Both the position numbers and the translations under genes were made by a program. This document shows positions 25,076-33,077 of a stretch of DNA of 64,000 nt, piece after piece. The stretch covers positions 23,719 to 87,718 of the forward strand of contig NZ_JAFCKT010000016.1 in the NCBI RefSeq assembly GCF_018129985.1, read 5' to 3'. The notes below the pieces were generated by a model, which saw only the letters and a list, made by a program, of their open reading frames with translations, was not told the DNA's origin and ran no database searches. The DNA comes from Bradyrhizobium sp. SZCCT0148 (GTDB lineage Bacteria > Pseudomonadota > Alphaproteobacteria > Rhizobiales > Xanthobacteraceae). How positions within the stretch are numbered: position 1 is the stretch's first letter; each line of letters begins with the position of its first letter.

Positions 25076-25561
25076 ATGACGCTGAAGAATTGGTGCGCGG
25101 TTCTGGTGATTTCGGCGGGCGCGGTCTCATCCGCAATTGCCCAGTCCGACTTTCCGCCCTCCGCGAACAGCAAGCAGGAAGCGCCTCGCCTCGTCGAGGT
25201 CATGAGCATGGTCCAACTTCAGCATCTCAAGTTGTGGCATGCAGGCAAGGCGGGTAACTGGGACCTCGCCGCGTATGAACTGCGCCAATTGACCAATAGC
25301 TTGGCAGAAGCGGCCCTCTTCTACCCGGCAATTCCGATCAGCAACGTGACCACGATGAAGCAGCCGCTGCTCTCGATCGCCGACGCGATCGCGGCGGGAG
25401 ACAATCGCAAGTTCGCCGTTTCCATGCGCGGGCTGACCGACGGCTGTAACGCCTGTCACACCTCGATGGGACGCGGCTTCATCGCGATCGCCGTTCCGAC
25501 CGGCGGGCAACCGCCCGCCAATCAGATCTTTTCGCCAGCAGCCAGCGGCAAGAAGAAATAA
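25076..25561 (+). CDS. Secreted CxxCH protein, cytochrome c-like
   Basis: A 161-residue protein with a signal peptide (about 1-22, SAGAVSSAIAQ) and one haem-binding motif, CNACHTSMG, near residue 123. The HLKLWHAGKAGNWDLAAYEL segment offers histidines that could serve as axial ligands in a helical, cytochrome-c'-like fold. It is probably periplasmic. It ends just before a strong hairpin that separates it from the convergent DUF6894 gene. The redox partner is unknown. Confidence 0.75.
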   Translation: MTLKNWCAVLVISAGAVSSAIAQSDFPPSANSKQEAPRLVEVMSMVQLQHLKLWHAGKAGNWDLAAYELRQLTNSLAEAALFYPAIPISNVTTMKQPLLSIADAIAAGDNRKFAVSMRGLTDGCNACHTSMGRGFIAIAVPTGGQPPANQIFSPAASGKKK

Positions 25562-25565
25562 TGCG

Positions 25566-25591
25566 GCCGGGCCGAACGATCGCGGCCCGGC
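25566..25591. terminator. Bidirectional hairpin between convergent genes
   Basis: Perfect 8-base arms GCCGGGCC and GGCCCGGC with a 10-base loop, located between two convergent genes (ending at 25561 and 25614). Position and GC-rich stem fit a shared terminator. T-rich flanks are poor. Confidence 0.6.
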
Positions 25592-25613
25592 TTGCGCGGC
25601 GGCGGGCCAGTGA

Positions 25614-25832
25614 TCAGGTGGCGTCTGGATAAATTCGCTCGTGGTGGACTTCCCGGCCGTTCTCATCGATGACGACGACCCGCAGGTCGGGATGGCCTGT
25701 CGGCTTTTCTCTGCGAACCTGGTCGGCCAAGCTCTTGCTGTGCGCGATGGCGGCCCCGTCACTCACAAGCTCCAATCCGGACCTGTCCCGGAGCGGCACG
25801 CCGTCCTTGATGTCGAAATAGTAAGTTTGCAT
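25614..25832 (-). CDS. DUF6894-type small protein
   Basis: A 72-residue protein of the pattern YYFDIKDGVPLRDRSGLEL...ADQVRR...VVVIDENGREV, matching the small DUF6894 proteins that are numerous in Bradyrhizobium. It is cytoplasmic and its function is unknown. It is convergent with the CxxCH gene. Two palindromes and a FixK-like box lie upstream in the gap shared with the gene at 26189. Confidence 0.75.
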   Translation of the reverse strand: MQTYYFDIKDGVPLRDRSGLELVSDGAAIAHSKSLADQVRREKPTGHPDLRVVVIDENGREVHHERIYPDAT

Positions 25833-25930
25833 GGACCCATTCTGGCGGCTTCTGCGCCGCCCTGTTGAAATCGTGATTCTGAAAAAAGGAGCCGCCGAGA
25901 TGGGGGATTGACCTCGGCGGCCATCTGGGA

Positions 25931-25954
25931 GCGTAACCGTCGATCGGGTTACGC
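25931..25954. promoter_or_regulatory. Inverted repeat GCGTAAC...GTTACGC (site A)
   Basis: Perfect 7-base arms around a 10-base centre beginning CGTCGA. A related palindrome with the same CGTAACCGTCGA core occurs at 26159. The two flank a FixK-like box in the intergenic region between 25832 and 26189. This arrangement suggests operator sites for an unidentified dimeric regulator. Confidence 0.45.
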
Positions 25955-25988
25955 AACTGACATATTAAGGCATCAACGGAGTTCGGGC

Positions 25989-26002
25989 TTGATGCGGATC
26001 AA
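25989..26002. promoter_or_regulatory. FixK/FNR-like box TTGATGCGGATCAA
   Basis: Matches the TTGAT-N4-ATCAA form exactly, with perfectly symmetric half-sites. It lies 156 bases upstream of the DUF6894 gene and 186 bases upstream of the gene at 26189. FixK2 in bradyrhizobia activates promoters through such boxes under low oxygen. Which gene it serves is unclear, and there may be a long leader. Confidence 0.55.
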
Positions 26003-26158
26003 GCAGGCTGCAGCGCCTTGATCAGGAGGCAGGCTCGCGCCGGCATCCCCATGGCGCTCGCTGCACCTTTGCGCTACCATGACACCGGACCGCCACTGCG
26101 ATCCGGGGGACAGCATCCTCGCCAGCCTCCGCCGTGGCGGTAATATGTACGGGGTGCA

Positions 26159-26176
26159 CGTAACCGTCGAGTTACG
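26159..26176. promoter_or_regulatory. Inverted repeat CGTAAC-CGTCGA-GTTACG (site B)
   Basis: Perfect 6-base arms and a 6-base centre, sharing CGTAACCGTCGA with site A at 25931. It lies 12 bases before the ATG at 26189, overlapping where a ribosome-binding site or leader would be, so it could act as an operator or an mRNA hairpin. Confidence 0.45.
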
Positions 26177-26188
26177 GGGGAATACGCC

Positions 26189-26527
26189 ATGTATCGATAC
26201 ATCGCGCGGGCGAATGTCGACCACTACATCGCGCTGCTGAATGGCGCCGACCTTGCGCCCGACCGCCGGAGCGCGATCACCAAAATGCTGATTTGCGAAG
26301 AGGACGGGCTCGGACACGATCTGGAGCAGCTCGAGTTTGCCGAAAGTCGAACCGCAGCCGGGCGTAAGCGCGTGGACCAAGTCACGAAGCTGCGCGACGG
26401 CTTTGCCTTCGGATCGCTCGAACGGCGACAAGCCGATGAGCTGTTGGTGAACATCGTGAATCTTCAAACGCTCCTGGAGGATTCGTGTCATCGCATGCGA
26501 AAGAAGATCAGCTCGCGCGGTCTTTGA
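26189..26527 (+). CDS. Hypothetical protein (112 aa)
   Basis: Helical, charged protein (MYRYIARANVDHYIALL, KMLICEEDGLGHDLEQLEF) with no signal peptide or TM segment. I do not recognise a family beyond a likeness to small rhizobial stress-group proteins. It is preceded by two palindromes and a FixK-like box and is convergent with ftsH. That context suggests a low-oxygen or stress role, but there is no direct functional evidence. Confidence 0.65.
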   Translation: MYRYIARANVDHYIALLNGADLAPDRRSAITKMLICEEDGLGHDLEQLEFAESRTAAGRKRVDQVTKLRDGFAFGSLERRQADELLVNIVNLQTLLEDSCHRMRKKISSRGL

Positions 26528-26595
26528 TCTTTCCGACAGGCTGAACGGGCACTGGCCACAAGCAACGCGACGTCGGGTCCCTCAACCCCGTGCCA

Positions 26596-28440
26596 TCACG
26601 CGGCAACCGACCCGCTTTCGCCACTACGCTGACCTAGTAACGGCGCAAACTGCTCGGACGTCAGGGTCTCATTTGCGATCAGCAGTTCGGCGCCGGCATC
26701 GAGATCAGCCCGCCGGCGCTGCAGGATCTCCCGGGCGCGGCGGTCTCCCTCCTCGATCAAATTGCGCACGGCGAGATCGATCTCGCGGCCGGTTGCCTCG
26801 GCGGCCGCAACGATCTTGTCCTGCACCGCCACGAGAAAGGCCTGCGGCTTCGGCGCATAGGTGCGTTGCCCGACCGTCTCGTCCATCCCGTACTTGGTGA
26901 CCATTTCGATCGCGATTTCGGTCGCACGTTGAAGGTCATCGGCTGCACCGGTCGAGATCGCCCCGTCGAAGATCAAATGCTCCGACGCGCGTCCTCCCAT
27001 CAGCACGGCGATGCGGTTCTTCAGTTCCTCGACCGTCAACAGAAACCTGTCTTCGGTCGGACGCTGAATGGTGTATCCGAGCGCGCCGATTCCGCGCGGG
27101 ACGATGGACACCTTCTGCACGGGATCGACGCCGGGCAGGCTGGCCGCAACGAGCGCATGGCCCATCTCGTGATACGCGACCCTGCGCCGTTCGCCCTTGC
27201 TTAGCACCCTGCTCCTCTTCTCGATGCCGGCGACGATCCGCTCGATCGCCGTGACGAAATCATCGAACGTGACCTCCGCGGCGCTCCGTCTGGTCGCCGC
27301 GATCGCGGCTTCGTTGATGAGGTTTGCAAGGTCGGCCCCGGTGAAGCCGGTCGTGAGACCAGCCACCTTGTCGAGATCGACCTCCTTGCTGATGTGGATC
27401 TTGGGGGCGTGCACCTTCAGGATCGCGACGCGCCCGATCTTGTCCGGCCGATCAACCAGCACCTGGCGGTCGAACCGGCCCGCGCGCAGCAGGGCCGGAT
27501 CCAGCACCTCGGGCCGGTTGGTGGCCGCCAGCAGAATGACGCCGCCGCTCGGGTCGAAGCCGTCGAGTTCGGACAGGAGCTGATTGAGGGTCTGTTCCTT
27601 CTCGTCGTAACCGCCGAACGACTGCGGCCCGCGGCTGCGTCCCAGCGCATCGAGCTCATCGACGAAGATGATGCATGGCGCCGCCTTGCGGGCCTGCTCG
27701 AACAGATCCCGAACCCGGGCGGCGCCGACGCCGACGAACATCTCCACGAATTCCGAGCCCGAGATCGAGAAGAACGGGACGCCGGCCTCTCCCGCCACCG
27801 CGCGGGCCAGCAATGTCTTTCCCGTCCCCGGCGGTCCGACGAGCAGGATGCCCTTGGGGACGTGCGCTCCCAAGCGACCATAGCTCTTGGGATCCCTCAG
27901 AAACGAGACCACTTCCTGCAGCTCGAACTTCGCCTCGTCCACCCCGGCGACATCGGCGAAGGTGACCTTGATGTCCTTCTCGACGTAGACCTTTGCGCGG
28001 GACTTGCCGATCGACATCAGCCCGCCCAGGCCCTGGGCGCCACCGATCCCGCGGCCCATCCAGAACCAGATCAGGAAGAAGGCGATGACCGGAAAGATCC
28101 AGGACAGCAATGTCTGCAACGCTCCACCACCGGGAACGCCGGTGACGCTCACGCCCTTCGCCGCGAGCTTTTCGGCCAAGGCCATATCGACCCGGGCGGA
28201 GATGAAAGCGGACTTGCCGCCCGGAAGCGGCTCTTTCAATTTCCCCTGGATCGTATCCGAGCCGACGGACACCTCCGCGATCTTGTCCTGGGCGAGCAAC
28301 TGCTCGAACTGGCTGTAGGGAATGGTTTCGGTCGAACTGTACGCAGCGAGGCCGAACTGCAGCACGACGAGCAGCAAGCCACCGGCCAGAATGGCCGCCA
28401 TCGCGAGGCCCGGCTTCCGTGAACCTTGATCGGATTCCAA
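26596..28440 (-). CDS. ftsH: ATP-dependent zinc metalloprotease FtsH (paralogue)
   Basis: A 614-residue membrane AAA+ protease. Two TM segments (about 12-33 and 109-128) flank the periplasmic FtsH_ext region. Walker A GPPGTGKT is at 202-209, Walker B IIFVDELDA follows, then the SRH, and HEMGH (zinc site) is at 424-428. It degrades membrane and soluble proteins. The N-terminus and the linker with stress genes suggest a second, specialised FtsH and not the housekeeping copy. It is the last of a usp-ftsH pair, with its own FixK-like box 59 bases upstream. Confidence 0.93.
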   Translation of the reverse strand: MESDQGSRKPGLAMAAILAGGLLLVVLQFGLAAYSSTETIPYSQFEQLLAQDKIAEVSVGSDTIQGKLKEPLPGGKSAFISARVDMALAEKLAAKGVSVTGVPGGGALQTLLSWIFPVIAFFLIWFWMGRGIGGAQGLGGLMSIGKSRAKVYVEKDIKVTFADVAGVDEAKFELQEVVSFLRDPKSYGRLGAHVPKGILLVGPPGTGKTLLARAVAGEAGVPFFSISGSEFVEMFVGVGAARVRDLFEQARKAAPCIIFVDELDALGRSRGPQSFGGYDEKEQTLNQLLSELDGFDPSGGVILLAATNRPEVLDPALLRAGRFDRQVLVDRPDKIGRVAILKVHAPKIHISKEVDLDKVAGLTTGFTGADLANLINEAAIAATRRSAAEVTFDDFVTAIERIVAGIEKRSRVLSKGERRRVAYHEMGHALVAASLPGVDPVQKVSIVPRGIGALGYTIQRPTEDRFLLTVEELKNRIAVLMGGRASEHLIFDGAISTGAADDLQRATEIAIEMVTKYGMDETVGQRTYAPKPQAFLVAVQDKIVAAAEATGREIDLAVRNLIEEGDRRAREILQRRRADLDAGAELLIANETLTSEQFAPLLGQRSGESGSVAA

Positions 28441-28499
28441 CCTGCTCTCCCATCCGCCATCAGCAGCTTGAATGGTAATGACGAAAGGGAGGTCTCTGC

Positions 28500-28513
28500 T
28501 TGATTCAGCTCAA
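28500..28513. promoter_or_regulatory. FixK/FNR-like box TTGATTCAGCTCAA upstream of ftsH
   Basis: Fits TTGA-N6-TCAA and lies 59 bases before the ftsH start, which would place a transcription start about 20 bases before the ATG for a box centred near -41. A low-oxygen-induced promoter is likely. The second half-site (CTCAA) deviates from ATCAA at one base. Confidence 0.5.
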
Positions 28514-28572
28514 CACCGCGACCGGCTCCCATTCGCGCGACTGAAAGAGGGGATCGGTTTGGCGTGTTGGCG

Positions 28573-29394
28573 TCAATGCGACATCAGCAGGCAGGTCGGA
28601 GCCTGCTGCAGCAGGCTCTGCGTCATGCCGCCGAAAATCCATTCTCCCAGTCGGCTATGTCCATACCCGCCGGTCACGACGAGGTCGGCGCCGACGTCGG
28701 CGGCCAGCCGAACGAGATAGCCTGCGTCGGGTTCCGCCGTATGCACGCGCACCTCGTGCTGGCAATTGACGCCGTGCCGCTGAAGATACCTGGCAACGTC
28801 TCGCACCCGATCACGCGCGGCATCCTGTTCGCTCGACGTGCAGATTTCGGCGATCGTGACTTGCGAAGCCCGCGTCAGAAACGGCAGTGCGTCACGAACG
28901 GCCAGTCGCGCCTCCCGGGCATCTTTCCAGCCGACCACGATCCGATCACCCGACAATGCGGTGATGCCGTCCGGCACCGCGAGGATCGGACGGCCCAGCC
29001 GCAACATGGCTCCGGCCGCATCGAGATAGTGAGTGGATTTGGCCTTCAGCCGGCTGCGCCGGACCACGACAAGGTCCGCCGCCCTGGACTGCTCGACCAG
29101 GAATTCCGTCGGAAAGCCAATCGCCCAACGCCATTCCACCTTTTCGCTCGGCAGGCGAACAATGCGCCTGAACCATGCCTCCTTCGCCGAAAGAGTCGCG
29201 CGCATGCGCGCGAGATCGTCGGCGGTCGTCTGCTCGATGATCACGCCTTCGGCGACGAACGGAGGCTCCACTGCGATGGCCGAGACGCCGAGCAGGGCCG
29301 CCCCAAAGCTGTTCGCGACGCCTTCAGCGACCGCGATCTGCCCCTCGTCCTGCTGCTGGGAATCGACGTAGACCATGACGCTGGCAAGAGACAT
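28573..29394 (-). CDS. Universal stress protein, two tandem Usp domains
   Basis: A 273-residue tandem UspA protein. The first domain starts ASVMVYVDSQQQ and the second contains the ATP-binding-type GDRIVVGWKDAREA and VVTGGYGHSRLGEWIFGGMTQ (the G-2x-G-9x-G(S/T) pattern). Tandem Usp proteins bind ATP and are induced by starvation or low oxygen. It is divergent from an APC permease, with a FixK-like box between. The ftsH gene follows after 132 bases on the same strand. Confidence 0.9.
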   Translation of the reverse strand: MSLASVMVYVDSQQQDEGQIAVAEGVANSFGAALLGVSAIAVEPPFVAEGVIIEQTTADDLARMRATLSAKEAWFRRIVRLPSEKVEWRWAIGFPTEFLVEQSRAADLVVVRRSRLKAKSTHYLDAAGAMLRLGRPILAVPDGITALSGDRIVVGWKDAREARLAVRDALPFLTRASQVTIAEICTSSEQDAARDRVRDVARYLQRHGVNCQHEVRVHTAEPDAGYLVRLAADVGADLVVTGGYGHSRLGEWIFGGMTQSLLQQAPTCLLMSH

Positions 29395-29449
29395 CGCGCT
29401 GCTCCTTTGCTCGGATCACCTCTTTATCTCGCGTTTCCCGGCGATCCCG

Positions 29450-29463
29450 TTGACGCAAATCAA
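29450..29463. promoter_or_regulatory. FixK/FNR-like box TTGACGCAAATCAA between divergent genes
   Basis: Matches TTGA-N6-TCAA. It lies 55 bases from the usp start and 60 bases from the permease start, so one site could control either or both. The spacing suits class-II activation with a short leader. Activation of usp genes by FixK-type regulators is well known in rhizobia. Confidence 0.6.
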
Positions 29464-29523
29464 GCGGCCCTGAGGACGGTCAGTTACTGACATCCGGTCA
29501 AGCAAGCGATCGCTTCTCTTCAA

Positions 29524-30747
29524 ATGACCGATTCATCCGCCGACATTTCAGGCAATCTGCGCCGCCGGCTCGGCCTTCCCTTGCTTGTCCTCTACGGGAC
29601 CGGCATCACGATCGGCGCTGGCATCTATGTTCTGATCGGCGCCGTGGCCGGGCACGCCGGCCCATATTCCGTATGGTCGTTCCTGCTGGCAGCCTTGGTG
29701 ATGGGGCTCACGGTGGCATCCTACGCGGAGATGGCGACGAGATATCCGGTGAGCGCCGGTGAAGCAGCCTATGTGCGAGCTGCATTCGATTCCCGGCTGC
29801 TCTCGACGATCGTCGGGCTCCTGACACTGTGCACGGGTGTGGTCGCAGCCAGCGCGGTCACTCTGGGCAGTGTCGGCTATATCAGGCAATTCGTCGATCT
29901 ACCCACGCCAGTCATCGTCGTCGCGGTCGTCATGTCGCTGGGAGCGATCGCAGCCTGGGGGATTCTCGAGTCCGTCGTGTTGGCCGGTGTGTTTACGGTC
30001 ATCGAAGCCGGAGGGCTCGCATGGATCATTCTCGCGGCCATTTGGCATATGCCATCATTCCCCTCGGCGCTCGTCGCCTTTCCACCGATCAACGCAGCAG
30101 CCCTCTCGGGAATCGCCTATGCATCCCTGCTCGCGTTCTTCGCCTTTGTCGGATTCGAGGACCTGGCAAACGTGGTCGAAGAGGCCAGGATTCCGCACAG
30201 GGACATTCCGCGCGCCATGGCTCTCACTCTCATGATAACATCGGCCCTGTACATTCTCATCGCCGCGATATCGATTACAGCCGTGCCGACGGATCGCCTG
30301 GCCGCCTCGCCTGCTCCGCTCAGCCTGGTATTCCGCACCGTAACGGGCATGGAGCCGGTGCCGCTCAACGTGATTGCCGTCGTCGCGACGCTGAATACCG
30401 TCCTCGCCCAGATGACCATGGCCGCGCGCGTCATTTACGGAATGTCGCGGCAGGGCGACCTGCCACGCCTGTTATCTCGCGTCCACGCGAGCACCGGCAC
30501 ACCCGTGATCGCGACCGGCCTGGTCATGATTTCCGTGATCGCCCTCGCGCTCGTATTTCCGATCGAACGACTGGCCACCGGCACCTCGGTCGCCACGCTG
30601 GCGACGTTTGCGATGGTGAACTTGTCACTGCTCTGCATTCGCGCGCGCCATGTCCATTCGGTCGAACGGCACGTTCGGATTCCGATCTGGGTGCCGATCC
30701 TGGGGCTCCTGACGTGTCTGGCCATGATCGGGGTCGCGATCACCTAG
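29524..30747 (+). CDS. APC-superfamily amino acid/amine permease
   Basis: A 407-residue inner-membrane transporter with about 11-12 hydrophobic segments. The APC signature region GTGITIGAGIYVLIGAVAG is at about 26-44, and the ASLLAFFAFVGFEDLANVVEE helix 6 motif is near 200. It is divergent from the universal stress protein and shares its FixK-like box. Substrate unknown; the family imports or exchanges amino acids and polyamines. Confidence 0.9.
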   Translation: MTDSSADISGNLRRRLGLPLLVLYGTGITIGAGIYVLIGAVAGHAGPYSVWSFLLAALVMGLTVASYAEMATRYPVSAGEAAYVRAAFDSRLLSTIVGLLTLCTGVVAASAVTLGSVGYIRQFVDLPTPVIVVAVVMSLGAIAAWGILESVVLAGVFTVIEAGGLAWIILAAIWHMPSFPSALVAFPPINAAALSGIAYASLLAFFAFVGFEDLANVVEEARIPHRDIPRAMALTLMITSALYILIAAISITAVPTDRLAASPAPLSLVFRTVTGMEPVPLNVIAVVATLNTVLAQMTMAARVIYGMSRQGDLPRLLSRVHASTGTPVIATGLVMISVIALALVFPIERLATGTSVATLATFAMVNLSLLCIRARHVHSVERHVRIPIWVPILGLLTCLAMIGVAIT

Positions 30748-31092
30748 GGATCGCGCTTCCCGACCCAAGGAGCGAGCCTTGTACGGCTCTGCCGCGACCC
30801 GGCATGTCAACCGGCCTTAGCCGCAGGCGCGACGTCGCCTCGGATCCCTTGGACCGCGATGGCAGACTGGATGGTCCCTCGGGGGTCGAAGTGTCGAGGA
30901 TGGCAATCGCGCGGCGCGGGTGCCACCGGCCATGTCTGACACCATGAGAAGATTTGGAGAGCGCGAACTCATGGATGTCAAGCGCGGCGCTTTCTGCTAA
31001 TTGACAGTGGTCAAGCGCATGGCTTACGGCTTGCCCAATTAGACATTTTCTCAAAGTCTGCGCTGTTTTGTTCGAAAGTCCATGATCAGACC
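30748..31092. other. 345-base intergenic region before the exporter operon
   Basis: No gene is seen. The right part carries a FixK-like box at 31001 and presumably the promoter of the HlyD gene. A short partial inverted copy of the box (GTCAAGCG near 30977) is also present. The left part contains only chance frames. Confidence 0.45.
31001..31014. promoter_or_regulatory. FixK/FNR-like box TTGACAGTGGTCAA upstream of the exporter operon
   Basis: A perfect palindrome, TTGAC-N4-GTCAA, 78 bases before the start of the HlyD-like gene. It suggests that the four-gene exporter is induced under micro-oxic conditions by a FixK/FNR-type activator. This links it to the neighbouring usp, ftsH and permease genes with similar boxes. 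Confidence 0.6.
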
Positions 31093-32340
31093 ATGACTTT
31101 GCCCCAGGCCTTGAACGACGGCGCACCCGACGCCCCCGATCTGTCCGCGCTTGCCATCGATCGTAGCGCTGGCTCGCGGCGCCGCAGGCAATTCCGCCGG
31201 CTCCTGGGACGGGTCCTTCTCGTCGCGCTGCTCGTCGGCATCGCCGGCGCAATCTGGATGTGGCGGCGGCATACGCAGATCGTCGTCGAAACGGCGGTCG
31301 TCTACTCCGTCTATCCGTCGCAGGCGCTGACGCTGCTGAACGCGACAGGGTACGTCGTAGCGCAACGCAAGGCGTCCGTCGCCTCGAAGGCGACAGGCCG
31401 TCTCGAATGGCTCGGTGTGCTCGAAGGCAGCAAAGTGCACGAGGGTGAGCTGATCGCCCGGATCGAGAGCAGCGACACGGCGGCGATGCGCGACCAGGCA
31501 GCCGCCAACGTGCAGGTTGCGGAGGCCAACCTCGCCCAGGGACGGGCGGAGCTCACGCAAGCGGAAATCGCGTTCAAGCGCTCCGAGGCCCTCGGCGAGA
31601 AGAACATCATCAGCGACTCGACGCGCGAAACCGCCGAGGCACGCCTTGCCAAGGCGCGCGCTGCGTTTGCCGGGTACGGGGCCGCCATCGCCGCGGCGCA
31701 GGCCAATCTCCGCGCCTCCGAAGTAGCCGTCGGACAGACCCAGATCCGGGCGCCGTTCGACGGCGTCGTCCTGACGCGGCACGCCAACGTGGGCGACACG
31801 ATCACGCCGTTCTCACAGGCGGTCGACACGAAGGGCGCGGTCGTCACCATTGCCGACATGGACTCGCTGGAAGTGGAAGCCGACGTCGCGGAGTCGTCGT
31901 ATCTCAGCATCCATGTCGGACAACCGGTCGAGATCCAGCTCGACGCGATCCCCGGCGAGCGTTTCGAGGGCGTGGTCAGCCGGATGGTGCCGACCGTGGA
32001 TCGCGCCAAGGCGTCGACCCTCGTCAAAGCCCGGTTCGTGAAGCGCGACCCGAGAATGCTTCCGGACATGAGCGCCAAGGTGGCTTTCCTCGAACGTGAA
32101 GTGTCCGAATCGGAGCGCAAGCCCGTTCTTGCGGTGCCGATGGCGGCCGTCTTCGAGTTCGATGGGAAACAGCATCTCTATGTTGTCGAGGATGGCAAGG
32201 CCCGTCTGCGGAGCGTGGATCTCGGAGCAAAGGTGGGTGATCAGATCGAGGTCCGCGACGTCAAAGCCGGCACGCGCGTCGTGGTCAGGCCGCTCGACGA
32301 TCTGGTCGACGGGCGCGCAGTGAAGCAGGCCACGAAGTGA
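31093..32340 (+). CDS. HlyD/RND-type periplasmic adaptor (membrane fusion protein)
   Basis: A 415-residue adaptor with one TM anchor at about 37-57. A lipoyl-like half-motif (ATGRLEWLGVLEGSKVHEGE, near 98-117), a coiled-coil hairpin (about 130-205), the second lipoyl half with TQIRAPFDGVVLTRH, and a beta-barrel domain follow. It would span the periplasm and connect the ABC permeases to an outer-membrane channel that is not encoded nearby. The layout adaptor-ATPase-permeases resembles MacAB/DevBCA exporters; DevBCA exports heterocyst glycolipids. Confidence 0.9.
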   Translation: MTLPQALNDGAPDAPDLSALAIDRSAGSRRRRQFRRLLGRVLLVALLVGIAGAIWMWRRHTQIVVETAVVYSVYPSQALTLLNATGYVVAQRKASVASKATGRLEWLGVLEGSKVHEGELIARIESSDTAAMRDQAAANVQVAEANLAQGRAELTQAEIAFKRSEALGEKNIISDSTRETAEARLAKARAAFAGYGAAIAAAQANLRASEVAVGQTQIRAPFDGVVLTRHANVGDTITPFSQAVDTKGAVVTIADMDSLEVEADVAESSYLSIHVGQPVEIQLDAIPGERFEGVVSRMVPTVDRAKASTLVKARFVKRDPRMLPDMSAKVAFLEREVSESERKPVLAVPMAAVFEFDGKQHLYVVEDGKARLRSVDLGAKVGDQIEVRDVKAGTRVVVRPLDDLVDGRAVKQATK

Positions 32341-33068
32341 CCGTGGTTCACATCTCCGAGGCGCGGACCGGAGAGGACGTTCTGATCGCGCTGAGCGACG
32401 TCAGCAAGAGCTACCGGCGCGGCGCGCAGATCGTCCCGGTCCTTGCCAAACTCACATTCGACATCCGCCGCAAGGAGTTCCTCGCCCTGATGGGCCCGTC
32501 GGGGTCGGGCAAATCGACCATGCTCAACCTGATCGCCGGCATCGATAGTCCGGACAAGGGCTCGATCAGGGTGGGAGGCGAGGACATCACGCTGCTTCCG
32601 GAAGCCGAACTGGCCGACTGGCGCGCGGCGAACGTCGGCTTCATCTTCCAGTTCTACAATCTGATGCCGGTGCTCACGGCCCTCGAGAACGTCGAGCTGC
32701 CTCTCACGCTCACGAGCCTGGGGCGGCGTGAGCGCAGGGATCGGGCGCAACTTGCGCTCAGCCTGGTCGGCCTCAGCGATCGCGTCAAGCATTTGCCCTC
32801 GGAACTCTCGGGCGGACAGCAGCAGCGCGTCGCCATCGCGCGGGCGATTGTGACCGACCCGACGGTGCTTGTGGCCGACGAGCCGACGGGCGACCTCGAC
32901 CGGCAGTCAGCGAAGGAGGTGCTCGAGATCATGCAGCGGCTCAACCGCGACATGGGCAAGACGATCGTGATGGTCACGCATGATCACCGCGCCGCTGCGC
33001 ATGCGAAACGCATCATGAGTCTGGAGAAAGGCGATCTCTCCTATCTGGTGGAGCAGCGGCTTGAGTGA
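32337..33068 (+). CDS. ABC exporter ATPase (LolD/MacB/DevA-like)
   Basis: A 243-residue ATPase with Walker A MGPSGSGKST, the Q-loop region NVGFIFQFYNLMP typical of LolD/MacB-type mechanotransmission ATPases, LSGGQQQRVAIARA and Walker B VLVADEPTGDLD. The GTG start overlaps the adaptor's stop by four bases. It drives two FtsX-type permeases encoded directly downstream. Confidence 0.92.
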   Translation: MTVVHISEARTGEDVLIALSDVSKSYRRGAQIVPVLAKLTFDIRRKEFLALMGPSGSGKSTMLNLIAGIDSPDKGSIRVGGEDITLLPEAELADWRAANVGFIFQFYNLMPVLTALENVELPLTLTSLGRRERRDRAQLALSLVGLSDRVKHLPSELSGGQQQRVAIARAIVTDPTVLVADEPTGDLDRQSAKEVLEIMQRLNRDMGKTIVMVTHDHRAAAHAKRIMSLEKGDLSYLVEQRLE

Positions 33069-33077
33069 GTGCCGGTC

